The notes under the pieces were generated by a model. That model made no database searches and was not told the origin of the DNA. It saw nothing but the letters and a program-made list of their open reading frames with translations. Below are positions 48,281 through 58,180 of a stretch of 64,000 nt of DNA, piece after piece. This DNA comes from an uncultured bacterium (GTDB taxonomy: Bacteria > Bacillota > Clostridia > Christensenellales > Borkfalkiaceae): the NCBI GenBank assembly GCA_949746255.1, contig CATKAP010000218.1:1-64000 (forward strand), written 5' to 3'. How positions within the stretch are numbered: the first letter of the stretch is position 1; each line of letters opens with the position of its first letter. Position numbers and translations under genes: made by a program.

Positions 48281-48400
48281 ATTAATTTTTTACGGAAATT
48301 CCCGCGTTACGAGCGGGGATTTCCGTGAATATACGGTTAATGATAAGACCGCAAATTGAAATTGCACAGGGCGGAGCGGTTAAAAGGAAATTAACGGTAA

Positions 48401-49510
48401 ATGGCTCATTTATTATTAAAAAACGTTAATAAAATATATCCTAACGGATGTCACGCCGTGCACGATTTAAATTTAGAGATAAATGGCGGAGAGTTTATTT
48501 GTATTGTCGGGGAATCCGGTTGCGGTAAATCTACCGTTTTGCGCCTGATAGCGGGGCAGGAAGATATCACTTCGGGAGAGTTTTATATAAACGGTAAACT
48601 CTCAAACCGAATGTCTCCCCGCGACAGAGGGATCGCGACTGGTTTTCAATCCTACGCGCTTTATCCTCATCTTACTGTATACGAAAATCTTGCGTTCGGT
48701 CTTAATCTGGAAGGTATTGACGAGGACGTTATAGAAAAAAAAGTTCATGAAACCGCCAAAGTTTTAGGGCTTACCGACTGTCTGGAAAAATTTCCGAGGT
48801 CGCTTTCGGACGGGCAGTGTCTGCGCGCGGCGGTAGGGCGCGCGCTTATAAGAAACGTTAAAGTTATTCTTATGGACGAGCCGTTATCCAACCTCGATTC
48901 GATAAAGCGCGCAGCTGCGCGTTCCGAAATTAAGAGTATACACCGTTCTTCGGGCGTTATTACAATTTATACTACGGACGACATAGCCGAAGCCGCAGCA
49001 TTGGCGGACAGAATAGTGGTTATGAAATCGGGCGGTTACGTTAAGCAGACAGGCGCGCCTTCGGAACTCTATTATTATCCGAAAAATCTTTTTGTCGCCG
49101 CAGCTACGGGTGAATTTTCTATGAATTTTATTCAAGGCGCGGTAGAGGGCGGCAAATTCAAAGCATGCGGTTTGGAGTTTCAACTTGAAAACATAGTGAA
49201 AAATTCCGTGGGTGCAGAGGGTAAAAAAGCGGTTTTGGCGTTCAGACCGGAAGCCGTAAAACTTAAAACGGAAGAGGAATGTTTCGCCGTAAAATGCAAA
49301 GCGGAATTTTCCGAGCTTTTGGGCGATGTAACTAAAGTCCATGCTACGGCGGGCGCGGACGTCGAAAAATTTAAAATAATATTAATAGTAGATTCGCGCG
49401 AAGCGCCGCAGGACGGCTCGGAATTTACCTTCAAAATACCGCGTAAGGCGGTGTATTTATTCGACGCGGAGACGGAAGAAGCAATGGAAAGCGAAGTGGT
49501 CCGTCAATGA
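48401..49510 (+). CDS. MsmX/UgpC-type sugar ABC transporter ATPase with atypical motifs
   Basis: GESGCGKST, FQSYALYPHLTVYEN, ILMDEPLSNLD; signature LSDGQ and H-loop TTDD. Confidence 0.88.
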   Translation: MAHLLLKNVNKIYPNGCHAVHDLNLEINGGEFICIVGESGCGKSTVLRLIAGQEDITSGEFYINGKLSNRMSPRDRGIATGFQSYALYPHLTVYENLAFGLNLEGIDEDVIEKKVHETAKVLGLTDCLEKFPRSLSDGQCLRAAVGRALIRNVKVILMDEPLSNLDSIKRAAARSEIKSIHRSSGVITIYTTDDIAEAAALADRIVVMKSGGYVKQTGAPSELYYYPKNLFVAAATGEFSMNFIQGAVEGGKFKACGLEFQLENIVKNSVGAEGKKAVLAFRPEAVKLKTEEECFAVKCKAEFSELLGDVTKVHATAGADVEKFKIILIVDSREAPQDGSEFTFKIPRKAVYLFDAETEEAMESEVVRQ

Positions 49511-49621
49511 AAATTTTTAATGATTTTTAGGCAGTAGCCGTATTAAATAACGGTTTGCCTACAGACGGAAAGGCCATTAAAAACAAGAAAAAGCAATATA
49601 CAAAACCGGAGTAACTTTATA

Positions 49622-51034
49622 ATGAAAGCTTTTATGGACGGAGATTTTCTCCTTGACACTTATACGGCTAAAAAGCTGTATCACGAACACGCCGAGCGTA
49701 TGCCGATAATAGATTATCACTGTCATTTGCCCGCGCGCGAAATTTATGAAGATAAAAAGTTCCGCAATCTTGCGGAAGCGTGGCTCGGCGCGGGAGACCG
49801 TTACGGCGACCACTACAAATGGCGCGCTTTACGTGCGCGCGGATACGAGGAAGAAAGCATTTCCGGTCCCGACGACGAGTATAAAAAGTTTTATCAGTTT
49901 GCGGAAAGCATGCCTTATTTCGTAGGCAATCCGCTTTATCATTGGTCGCACCTCGAAATGCGCCGTTACTTCGGTATAAACGAAATTATAAACGCCGAAA
50001 ACGCGCCTCGCATTTGGGAAAAAGCCAATAAAGTTCTTGAAACGCTTACCGCGCGGGAAATGATGTATAAATTCAACGTTAAAACGGTGTGCACTACCGA
50101 CGACCCCGCGGATTCGCTGGAATGGCATCAAAAAATGAACCGGGACAGTACGCTAAAAGTAAAGGTTAGACCCGCGTTCCGCCCCGATAAAGCAATCAAC
50201 GTGGAAATGAGTTGGTTTGCGGATTGGGTAAAACAACTTTCTTCAGTCGTAGGGAAACCGATAAACAGCCTTAACGATTTATGCAACGCGCTTGCCGAAA
50301 GAATTAAATTTTTCGACGAAATGGGTAGCAAACTTGCCGACCACGGTTTGGACGCGGTGCATTACGCGCCCGCAAGTTACGGAGAAGCTAACGCCGTGTT
50401 CCAAAAGGGTATGAACGGCGAGGAAATTTCCGATTCCGAACAGGATAAATATAAGGGATATTTGCTCTTGTTTTTGGCGAGAGAATACGCGAAGTTCGGA
50501 TGGGTTCAGCAGTACCATATAGGCGCGTTACGCAATAATTCCAAAAATATGATGTCGAAAATAGGTCCCGACACGGGGTTCGACGGCATAGACGATAAAA
50601 TTTATATGCAAAAGCTTTCCGCGCTTTTAGACGATATAGACGCGGACGGCGGGCTTCCGAAAACCATATTGTATTGCCTCAACCCTCGCGACAATTACGC
50701 GCTTACGGTTCTTGCCGGATGTTTCCAGAAAGAAGGGGTGAAAGGCAGGGTTCAGGTGGGCACCGCATGGTGGTTCCTTGATCAATTGGACGGAATGAAG
50801 CAGAATATGGAAACTTTGATGCAGGTGGGGCTTATCGCGCAATCGGTAGGCATGTTGACGGACAGCCGTTCTTTCCTTGCTTATCCCCGTCACGAATATT
50901 ACAGAAGGCTTTTATGTAAATTGCTGGGCGATCTGGTGGAAAACGGACAGTATCCCGAAGAAGAGCTTCCCCGTCTCGGCAAAATAGTGGAAGATATCTG
51001 CTATAACAACGCCGCCGAATATTTTGATTTTTAA
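49622..51034 (+). CDS. uxaC: uronate (glucuronate/galacturonate) isomerase
   Basis: IDYHCHLPAREIYED, VCTTDDPADSLEWH, HIGALRNNS, DSRSFLAYPRHEYYRRLLC. Confidence 0.95.
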   Translation: MKAFMDGDFLLDTYTAKKLYHEHAERMPIIDYHCHLPAREIYEDKKFRNLAEAWLGAGDRYGDHYKWRALRARGYEEESISGPDDEYKKFYQFAESMPYFVGNPLYHWSHLEMRRYFGINEIINAENAPRIWEKANKVLETLTAREMMYKFNVKTVCTTDDPADSLEWHQKMNRDSTLKVKVRPAFRPDKAINVEMSWFADWVKQLSSVVGKPINSLNDLCNALAERIKFFDEMGSKLADHGLDAVHYAPASYGEANAVFQKGMNGEEISDSEQDKYKGYLLLFLAREYAKFGWVQQYHIGALRNNSKNMMSKIGPDTGFDGIDDKIYMQKLSALLDDIDADGGLPKTILYCLNPRDNYALTVLAGCFQKEGVKGRVQVGTAWWFLDQLDGMKQNMETLMQVGLIAQSVGMLTDSRSFLAYPRHEYYRRLLCKLLGDLVENGQYPEEELPRLGKIVEDICYNNAAEYFDF

Positions 51035-51197
51035 TTTGGTCTTTATTTAAAGGCGCGGAATTAATTCCGCGCCTTTAATAATTAAAAAAGTTAAAATTGC
51101 AATATAACAGTAGCGTTTTTGCAATTTACATACGGCAATTCGGGTGTTATAATAAACGTGTGTTATAAGAGCACATGTTTTGTGCGAAAATAAAACT

Positions 51198-51245
51198 ACA
51201 AGGGGACGTCCCCTTGTTTCCGTTCATTTGTATGAACGGAAACAA
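51198..51245. promoter_or_regulatory. two overlapping perfect hairpins in leader of GH3 operon
   Basis: acaaggggacgtccccttgt (51198-51217) and ttgtttccgttcat-ttgt-atgaacggaaacaa (51214-51245). Confidence 0.6.
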
Positions 51246-51351
51246 GAAAACGTTAATAGTTACGGCAAAAACTTTTACGCACGGCAAAATTTAACGGTCG
51301 AACCGTAAATTTGTTTTGAGTAAAGGGAAAAATTAAAAAAGGAGAAAGAAA

Positions 51352-54300
51352 ATGTTTAAAAAAGCACTTTGGCAGGGATTAACGTTTATTTGCGCGTTTT
51401 TTCTTGCCATATCCATCATTGCGTCGAATGTGCTGGAAGCCAACCGCAGCGCGGTAGACGGCTTCTTCAATTCGGTCAGTGAAGAATTGGTTTCCGACGA
51501 AGGGGAAACTTATTCCACATTCAAACCGGACAAAAAGTATTTGAACGACGACGGCACGGGCAACGCGAGGGCGCTTATCAAAGACGCGATAGACCTCGGT
51601 CGCAGACACGAAACGGAGGGGGCCGTACTTCTTAAAAACAACGGCGCGCTTCCTCTTGCAAAGGGAAGCAACGTAACCCTTCTCGGCGCGCGCAGTCACA
51701 GAACGATTATAAATTCGGGCATGGGACAAAAATCGCAGGGTAACTACATAACGCTCGAACAGGCGCTTTCCGCAACCAAAACAGATTTTGCAAATACAAA
51801 AATCGATAAAAAAGAAGCGGTAAACGACTTTGAATTTGCCGAACTTAAACTGAACGGAGACGGCGCGGCGGCAGGCGCGGGCTACACGCTCAATCCCACT
51901 ACAATAGCCGCATACGAAACCGTAAGCGGAACTATGGCGTTGCAACCCTCCGCAAATAAGGTTTATAAAGTGGGCGAGCCTTCGTTGGACGAACTTACCG
52001 CGGCGCAAAGCGGATTTGTGTCGAGTTTCGCTCAGTACAAAGACGCCGCTATCGTGGTGATAGGCAGAGGCGCGGGCGAAAGCAACGACTATTGGGAGGG
52101 CGGACTCAACGCCGACGAAAAGACGGATACCATTACTGAACCTCTTCAGCTTACTCCAAACGAGCTTGAAATAATAGAGCTTGCAAAGGCAAACTTCAAC
52201 AAGGTAATAGTGCTCGTTAACACCAACTCGGCAATAGAGATAGGCGACCTTAAAAACGACGATAAAATAAGCGCTATTCTTTGGATAGGTCACCCCGGCA
52301 ATTACGGACTTTTGGGCGTAGCCGATATACTTTGCGGAAACGTGAGTCCTTCGGGCGGATTATACGATATTTACGCGACCAACAATCTTTCCGCTCCCGC
52401 AATGATGAATATGGGTGATTTCACTTGGTCTAACATTGTTATGGACGGAAAAACGGCTAAGTGGGAGGACGGCTCTCTCGCAAGAAGTAAATCCACGAAA
52501 TACGTAATGGAAGCGGAAGGTCTTTATACCGGCTACCGTTACTATGAAACAAGATATTTCGATACCGTTTACAATCAAGGCAACGCTAAATCCACAAAAG
52601 GAACTTATGCTTCCAAGAGCGGCTGGAACTATGCGGAAGAAGTTGCTTACGGCTTCGGTTACGGGCTTTCCTATTCTCAGTTCGATTTCGAAATTTTAGG
52701 CGAACCCAAAATTACGGTTTCCGCGCATGAAATTTACGCGGACGTAACCGTTAAAGTTACGAATAAAGGAAGCGTTGACGCGAAAACGAGCGTTCAGTTG
52801 TATATGCAGGCTCCCTACACCGATTACGATAAACAACATAAGGTTGAAAAATCAGCCATACAGCTTGTAGGCTTCGACAAAACGGGATTGCTTACAAAGA
52901 ACGGCGGTACCGAAACGGTTACCGTAAACGTGGATTTACAGAATTTGGCAAGCTACGACAATACTTGGGATAACGGCGACGGAACAAAGGGCACTTATAT
53001 TCTGGAGAATGGCGCGTATTACTTCGCAATAGGCAACGGCGCGCACGACGCTTTAAACAACGTGCTTGCTTTGCAGGGTAAAGGCGTTTCCGACGGTATG
53101 GATTATTCGGGAAAAGCCGCGCTCGCAAAAGAATGGAATTACAAGTACGCGGGCAAGGGCGATATAGACTATACCACCTTCGGCGTTTCCAAAAACAACC
53201 AAAAAATCAGCAACCAGATAGATTATATAGACTGGAACAATTTCGGCGGAACAAAAATAACCTATCTTTCCAGAAGCGATTGGGACGGAACTTATCCCGT
53301 TAAACACACCTCTCTCGCCGCTCCAGACGACATGAAACCTTTGCTTAACGGTAAAATAGCGGCTTCCTCGGACGGTAAAACCTATTACACTATAAAAACG
53401 GACGACGACGTTTCGGGAATTAAATGGAACAGTACGGAAACGGCTTATAAATTCTACCAGATGGTGCTTTCCGATTGGGACGATTACCGCTGGAACGACC
53501 TTTTAAATCAGATCAATCTAGAAGAAGCTACGGCTTTCGCTTCCAACGCGGGCCCCAACTTCCTTGCTTTGGGCGGTATAGATTTCATAGCTTTGACCGC
53601 CGCTACAGACAACGCCGGCAACGGTATTGTGTTCGATCTTAAAGCTACTAAGGACCCTAAGGCTCCCTGGTCTGTTCTTGAAGGCGAGGACAGCAACTGG
53701 AACGGTCAGGTATTCGGTTGCGCTCCGCTTGTGGCGGCGTCGTTCAACGACGAGTTTATGTATGAAATAGGTAATTTTGTAGGCAACGAAGCTTTGTTTG
53801 TAGGGCTTCCCATAGTTTGGGGCGTAGGACTTAATACTCACCGTCACGCATACAACGGAAGAAACGGCGAGTACTATTCCGAAGACCCCGTGCTTTCAGG
53901 CGTGTGCGCAATGGAATTTGCCGTAGCTGCGCGCAATAAGGGACTTATTTCGGCTCCCAAACACTTCGTATTCAACGATCAGGAAACAAACCGTAACGGC
54001 GTTGCCCCCTTCATGACAGAACAGCGCGCAAGAGAAATAGAGCTTCGCGCATATCAAATCGGCGTGGAAGCGGTTAAATATGACGGCGAAGGAATGATAG
54101 GTCTTATGACTTCGTTCTCCAAAGTAGGTCCTGTGGAAGTTACCAACAGCTGGGGAATGATGACGGGAATACTTCAAAAGGAGTGGGGCTTCAACGGCTA
54201 TGCCGTTACCGATATAAGCGACGATAAAGACCTTTATACGGGTATGGTTTACGCCGGTTGCACAGGCTATGACCTTCGTTTCGGCAACCCGACGAGCACG

Positions 54301-54597
54301 GAAGATTTTGCAAGCAAGATAGGCGCTCAGGCGGACGGTATAACGCTTTCTCCCGACATGTTCGCCAAGGACGCGACGATGCAGAATATTATCAAGACCT
54401 CTATAAAGAGAACGCTTTGGTCTTTCGGACAGTCCAATCTTATGAACCGTTACAATGCGTCCACTCATAAGGAATGGCGTATGACTCCCTGGAGAGCTAT
54501 GTATATTGCCGGTATAACCGTTACTGCGGTGCTTTCGGCGGGATGCGCGGCAATGTACGTTGTTTCCGTATTAAAGGGAAAGAAGGAGGTAGTATAA
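51352..54597 (+). CDS. membrane-anchored glycoside hydrolase family 3 with reversed domain order
   Basis: N-terminal TM; VLLKNNGALPL domain first, then KHFVFNDQETNRNG and EWGFNGYAVTD; C-terminal TM. Confidence 0.9.
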   Translation: MFKKALWQGLTFICAFFLAISIIASNVLEANRSAVDGFFNSVSEELVSDEGETYSTFKPDKKYLNDDGTGNARALIKDAIDLGRRHETEGAVLLKNNGALPLAKGSNVTLLGARSHRTIINSGMGQKSQGNYITLEQALSATKTDFANTKIDKKEAVNDFEFAELKLNGDGAAAGAGYTLNPTTIAAYETVSGTMALQPSANKVYKVGEPSLDELTAAQSGFVSSFAQYKDAAIVVIGRGAGESNDYWEGGLNADEKTDTITEPLQLTPNELEIIELAKANFNKVIVLVNTNSAIEIGDLKNDDKISAILWIGHPGNYGLLGVADILCGNVSPSGGLYDIYATNNLSAPAMMNMGDFTWSNIVMDGKTAKWEDGSLARSKSTKYVMEAEGLYTGYRYYETRYFDTVYNQGNAKSTKGTYASKSGWNYAEEVAYGFGYGLSYSQFDFEILGEPKITVSAHEIYADVTVKVTNKGSVDAKTSVQLYMQAPYTDYDKQHKVEKSAIQLVGFDKTGLLTKNGGTETVTVNVDLQNLASYDNTWDNGDGTKGTYILENGAYYFAIGNGAHDALNNVLALQGKGVSDGMDYSGKAALAKEWNYKYAGKGDIDYTTFGVSKNNQKISNQIDYIDWNNFGGTKITYLSRSDWDGTYPVKHTSLAAPDDMKPLLNGKIAASSDGKTYYTIKTDDDVSGIKWNSTETAYKFYQMVLSDWDDYRWNDLLNQINLEEATAFASNAGPNFLALGGIDFIALTAATDNAGNGIVFDLKATKDPKAPWSVLEGEDSNWNGQVFGCAPLVAASFNDEFMYEIGNFVGNEALFVGLPIVWGVGLNTHRHAYNGRNGEYYSEDPVLSGVCAMEFAVAARNKGLISAPKHFVFNDQETNRNGVAPFMTEQRAREIELRAYQIGVEAVKYDGEGMIGLMTSFSKVGPVEVTNSWGMMTGILQKEWGFNGYAVTDISDDKDLYTGMVYAGCTGYDLRFGNPTSTEDFASKIGAQADGITLSPDMFAKDATMQNIIKTSIKRTLWSFGQSNLMNRYNASTHKEWRMTPWRAMYIAGITVTAVLSAGCAAMYVVSVLKGKKEVV

Positions 54598-55041
54598 ATG
54601 AAAGAATTTATTAAAAAGACGGGCTTGGCTTTCTGGTTCGGTTCTGCGGCGGCATTATTGGCTTTGATAGGCGCTTGCATATTTATATCGACTAATTCGA
54701 CGGCGGGCTACTCTATAATAGGCGGAAACGGAGCTATTGCGGCGGCCTTCATAGCGGCGGTTCTTTTCGCGGCGGGAGCTTATCTTACGGTTAAATTCGG
54801 TTCGCAACATTATTTTACTGCGGCGGCAAAGCTTGCGGCTTTGGTTCTCATATGCGTGGCTCTCGGCGTAATGTTGAACGACAGAGTCGGTTTGGTTGCG
54901 GATTTATTTACATGGGATAGTCATAACGCGTTAGGCTGGAGCGTTTTCGATACTTCGGTTGCCGCTATGGTGTTCATGTTGCTTTCCGCGGTTGCGGTAA
55001 TAATAAGCGCGTTTTTCGGCGATAAAAAAACGACGGCTTAA
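54598..55041 (+). CDS. small about 4-TM membrane protein following GH3
   Basis: MKEFIKKTGLAFWFGSAAALLALIGACIFIS; directly abuts GH3 stop. Confidence 0.75.
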   Translation: MKEFIKKTGLAFWFGSAAALLALIGACIFISTNSTAGYSIIGGNGAIAAAFIAAVLFAAGAYLTVKFGSQHYFTAAAKLAALVLICVALGVMLNDRVGLVADLFTWDSHNALGWSVFDTSVAAMVFMLLSAVAVIISAFFGDKKTTA

Positions 55042-55217
55042 ATAGTTAAGTATACACTGAAATCTTTTTACCTTCTGAATAGCGGACGCGCCGTAAGGCG
55101 CGTCCGCTTTCTCTGTTTTATTAAAAGCAACTCAAAAGTTACTTTTTGCAATTTTTATTTATTGATTAAATAACGGTAAAGGCGTATAATTATTTGTGAT
55201 CAACAAGGAGGCGGCAT

Positions 55218-56066
55218 ATGACCACGGGTGAAAAAATAGCGAAATGCAGAAAGGAAAAGGGGTTTACGCAAACGGAACTCGCGTCGGAACTCGGCGTTAC
55301 CCGGCAGGCGGTTTCCCGTTGGGAAAGCGATTTGACTTTCCCGGAAACGGCGCAGCTTTTAAACATGAGTAAACTTTTCGGTTGCAGTGTGGACTGGCTG
55401 TTGAAGTACGGCGAGGCAAGCCGTGAAAGGGCGGAAGAGAGCGGCTCGGTAAATATAGCCGAACGCATGAAAAGTTGGCATTTCGAATATAAAAGTAAAA
55501 AGTGCATTGGTAGTTTGCCTCTGGTTCACGTTAATATAGGATTGGGCAGAACGGCAAAGGGCTTTTTTGCCGTGGGTATTAAATCTGTCGGGATATTTTC
55601 TGTAGGAATATTTTCACTCGGAATCTTTGCGTTCGGAGTTTTTGCCTTGGGGCTTTTGGCTATGGGCTCGGTAGGTTTGGGATTACTGCTTGGAATGGGC
55701 GCTTTAGCTTTAGGCGCGTTCGCAGTAGGCGGAATTGCCGTGGGATTTATAGCGTGCGGCGGGGTTGCTATAGGTATGTTTGCTTTCGGCGGCTGTGCGG
55801 TAGGCGGTTACGCTTTCGGCGGATATGCTTACGGTTCATATGTCGCTATTGGCGATGTTGCCCGCGGAGGAATCGCGTTAGGCGGACAATCGGCCGAAGG
55901 AAGCGTATATTCTTCAATAATTTCTGATTTTAACGAAAACTACGAAGTAATTTGCTTGAAGTTCGATTCTTTGCCGGAAATTTTTTCTGTTTTTAATAAT
56001 TGGTGTAAAAGTTTATTCGAGGAAATTTTAAAAGGCAATATAACGCTCGGGAACATAAAAATTTAA
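55218..56066 (+). CDS. XRE-family HTH protein with glycine-periodic hydrophobic repeats
   Basis: GEKIAKCRKEKGFTQTELASELGVTRQAVSRWE HTH; then IFSVG-IFSLG-IFAFG-VFALG-LLAMG... Confidence 0.85.
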   Translation: MTTGEKIAKCRKEKGFTQTELASELGVTRQAVSRWESDLTFPETAQLLNMSKLFGCSVDWLLKYGEASRERAEESGSVNIAERMKSWHFEYKSKKCIGSLPLVHVNIGLGRTAKGFFAVGIKSVGIFSVGIFSLGIFAFGVFALGLLAMGSVGLGLLLGMGALALGAFAVGGIAVGFIACGGVAIGMFAFGGCAVGGYAFGGYAYGSYVAIGDVARGGIALGGQSAEGSVYSSIISDFNENYEVICLKFDSLPEIFSVFNNWCKSLFEEILKGNITLGNIKI

Positions 56067-56105
56067 AAAAATATTAATAATTTTAAAAATACATAGTAAA
56101 AACGC

Positions 56106-56136
56106 TTGCTTGTTACGTTACGTAATACGCTATATT
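56106..56136 (+). promoter_or_regulatory. MerR-type promoter/operator
   Basis: TTGCTT, 19-bp spacer, TATATT; palindrome ttacgt-t-acgtaa at 56113-56125 inside the spacer. Confidence 0.65.
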
Positions 56137-56156
56137 GGAACATGAAGGAGGTAAGT

Positions 56157-56870
56157 ATGTCATATTCTACGGGAGAAATAGCCGAACTTTGCGGCATAAC
56201 CGTGCGTACCGTACAGTTTTACGACAAGGAAGGTTTGCTTAAACCCGAAACGCTTTCCGAAGGAGGCAGACGGCTTTACGGCGAAAACGAACTTAAATCC
56301 ATGCAGATTATTTGCATGTATAAAAGTTTGGGGCTCAGTCTTTTGGAAATAAAGGACGTTTTAAGCGGCGGCGACGGGCTTGCGATAATATCGGACGTGC
56401 TTGACGATAAAGAAAATTCCGCATTGCACGAAATAGAGAGCGCTAAAGAGCGTCTGGAATGTATACGGGCGGTAAAACGCCATTTCGCCGAGAGAAGCGC
56501 GATTTCTCCGAAAATGTTTTTTGATGTACAAAAAGTTATGAAAGGTCAGCAAAAACTTAAATTGGTTTATGCGATAATGATTGTATTGACAGTACTGTCG
56601 TTCATCGCGGGAACCGCGTTTATCGTGTTGTGGGCGGTTTGGGGCATGTGGTTACCGCTTGCGGTAGGTATGCCTTGCGTTATCGCGGCAATGGTAGCCT
56701 TGACGGTGATTTATTTCAAGAACACGGCGTATATATGTCGGGAATGCTGTAAAAAATTCAAACCTAAGTTCCTTGAAATGTTTTTTGCGCCGCATACGCC
56801 AAAAACGCGCAAATTGAAATGTCCGTATTGCGGTTGTAAAAAATATCATACCGAAACGTATTGTGATTGA
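56157..56870 (+). CDS. MerR family transcriptional regulator with TM segment and C-terminal Cys motifs
   Basis: TGEIAELCGITVRTVQFYDKEGLL; two hydrophobic helices; CRECC and CPYCGCKK. Confidence 0.9.
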   Translation: MSYSTGEIAELCGITVRTVQFYDKEGLLKPETLSEGGRRLYGENELKSMQIICMYKSLGLSLLEIKDVLSGGDGLAIISDVLDDKENSALHEIESAKERLECIRAVKRHFAERSAISPKMFFDVQKVMKGQQKLKLVYAIMIVLTVLSFIAGTAFIVLWAVWGMWLPLAVGMPCVIAAMVALTVIYFKNTAYICRECCKKFKPKFLEMFFAPHTPKTRKLKCPYCGCKKYHTETYCD

Positions 56871-56882
56871 AAATTTTAAAAA

Positions 56883-56914
56883 TCCCCGCAGACGTTTAGT
56901 CTGCGGGGATTTAT
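56883..56914. terminator. intrinsic terminator between convergent genes
   Basis: aatccccgcagac-gttta-gtctgcggggattt. Confidence 0.9.
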
Positions 56915-56922
56915 TGGTTCAT

Positions 56923-58062
56923 TTATTCATTCCAGAAAGTGCTTGCAATCGATTTTAAGTTATATTCGAAATTGCCGTGACTGAAAGCTATGGGAATAAT
57001 AGCTTTTACCATAGTGGCTCTGCCTGCGTTGTTACGTTTATTGTTTACCGCCGTAAAAATGTACGACGGAGAATAACCAGCCATAGAGCTGTTGTAAGTA
57101 AGCGTAACGGCGGTAGTTTGAAGTCCTTTGGAATTACCTTCGCCGTCTTTCAAATCTTCGTAAAGACCGTGGGGTTTTAAAATATCCGTAAACGCCGTTT
57201 TATCCGATTCGGTGAGCAAAACGGGACCGCCCGTAAGAATATACCCGTTTACGCCGCTTGCGGGCGTGTACAGGCTTATTCCCTGAGAAAAACTTCCGTC
57301 TCCGAGATTTTGCGCGCGCGCCACTATCTCTATTTGAGCGACGTCGAAAAGCGTGCTTTGCGCTTCCGATAAATTCTCTTTTACTGTTACGGTTTCTTTA
57401 TTCGTTTGGGCAAGATTGTCCGTTTTTACCGTTTTTACCGCAGAGCCGTTAAAATTGTAATAATTTACGTACTCGCAGTCGACAAGGCGGTAAGCCGATT
57501 TGAGGTCGTTTGCCTGTAAAGCGGCGGGGGTGGCGCATTTTTCGATTGTTTTCGCGTATAACGGTTGGAGTTTGTTTTCAACCGAGAGAAACCAACATTC
57601 CGTAACCTGAGTTTGGTTTTCGAAAGTTTCCCGTTCGGTTCCGCATGTAAAGGTAACCGAGGGAATATTCAGTTCGGTTTTGTAAAAATAAGCGGTAATG
57701 CCTTTTTTTGCCGCGTCTTTATAACTTTCTTTAAACTCGGAGCAAACAAATTCGGATTCTATATCGAAGGGTTGCGCGTAAAAAATCGTATTGTATGTGC
57801 CGCCTTCGGCATATTCTACCGAGTAGGTAATATTGCCTACTTCCGATTTAACGAATTTTACGTCGTAGTTTACTTCTTCTCTCGAAAATTGGGCGTTGTC
57901 GGCTGTGTTGATAAAAGTAGGTTGTATACTTTTGAATGTGGTGTTTGAAAACCAGTTTGAATTCAGCGCAACGACGCTTTTAGTCGGTCCCGCGCAACCG
58001 GAAGCTCCTACGGCGCATATCAGAGCGGTCGCCGCGATAACCGTAATTAAAGATTTTTTCAT
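56923..58062 (-). CDS. predicted lipoprotein of unknown function
   Basis: Signal peptide with lipobox VGASGC; start re-called to MKKSLITVIAA. Confidence 0.7.
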   Translation of the reverse strand: MKKSLITVIAATALICAVGASGCAGPTKSVVALNSNWFSNTTFKSIQPTFINTADNAQFSREEVNYDVKFVKSEVGNITYSVEYAEGGTYNTIFYAQPFDIESEFVCSEFKESYKDAAKKGITAYFYKTELNIPSVTFTCGTERETFENQTQVTECWFLSVENKLQPLYAKTIEKCATPAALQANDLKSAYRLVDCEYVNYYNFNGSAVKTVKTDNLAQTNKETVTVKENLSEAQSTLFDVAQIEIVARAQNLGDGSFSQGISLYTPASGVNGYILTGGPVLLTESDKTAFTDILKPHGLYEDLKDGEGNSKGLQTTAVTLTYNSSMAGYSPSYIFTAVNNKRNNAGRATMVKAIIPIAFSHGNFEYNLKSIASTFWNE

Positions 58063-58180
58063 AAATTTACCATTATAATTTACTTTGCTTAGACTAAAGT
58101 ATATCATATATTTTTAAAATTGTAAAAACTTTTACGCTATAATTCTTTAAAATTACCTTAGGTTGTGGTAAAATGAAAAT

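Noticed and set aside
51379-52293. 304-aa minus-strand ORF inside GH3
   Set aside because: Shadow ORF opposite a conserved GH3 coding region; no domain-like pattern.
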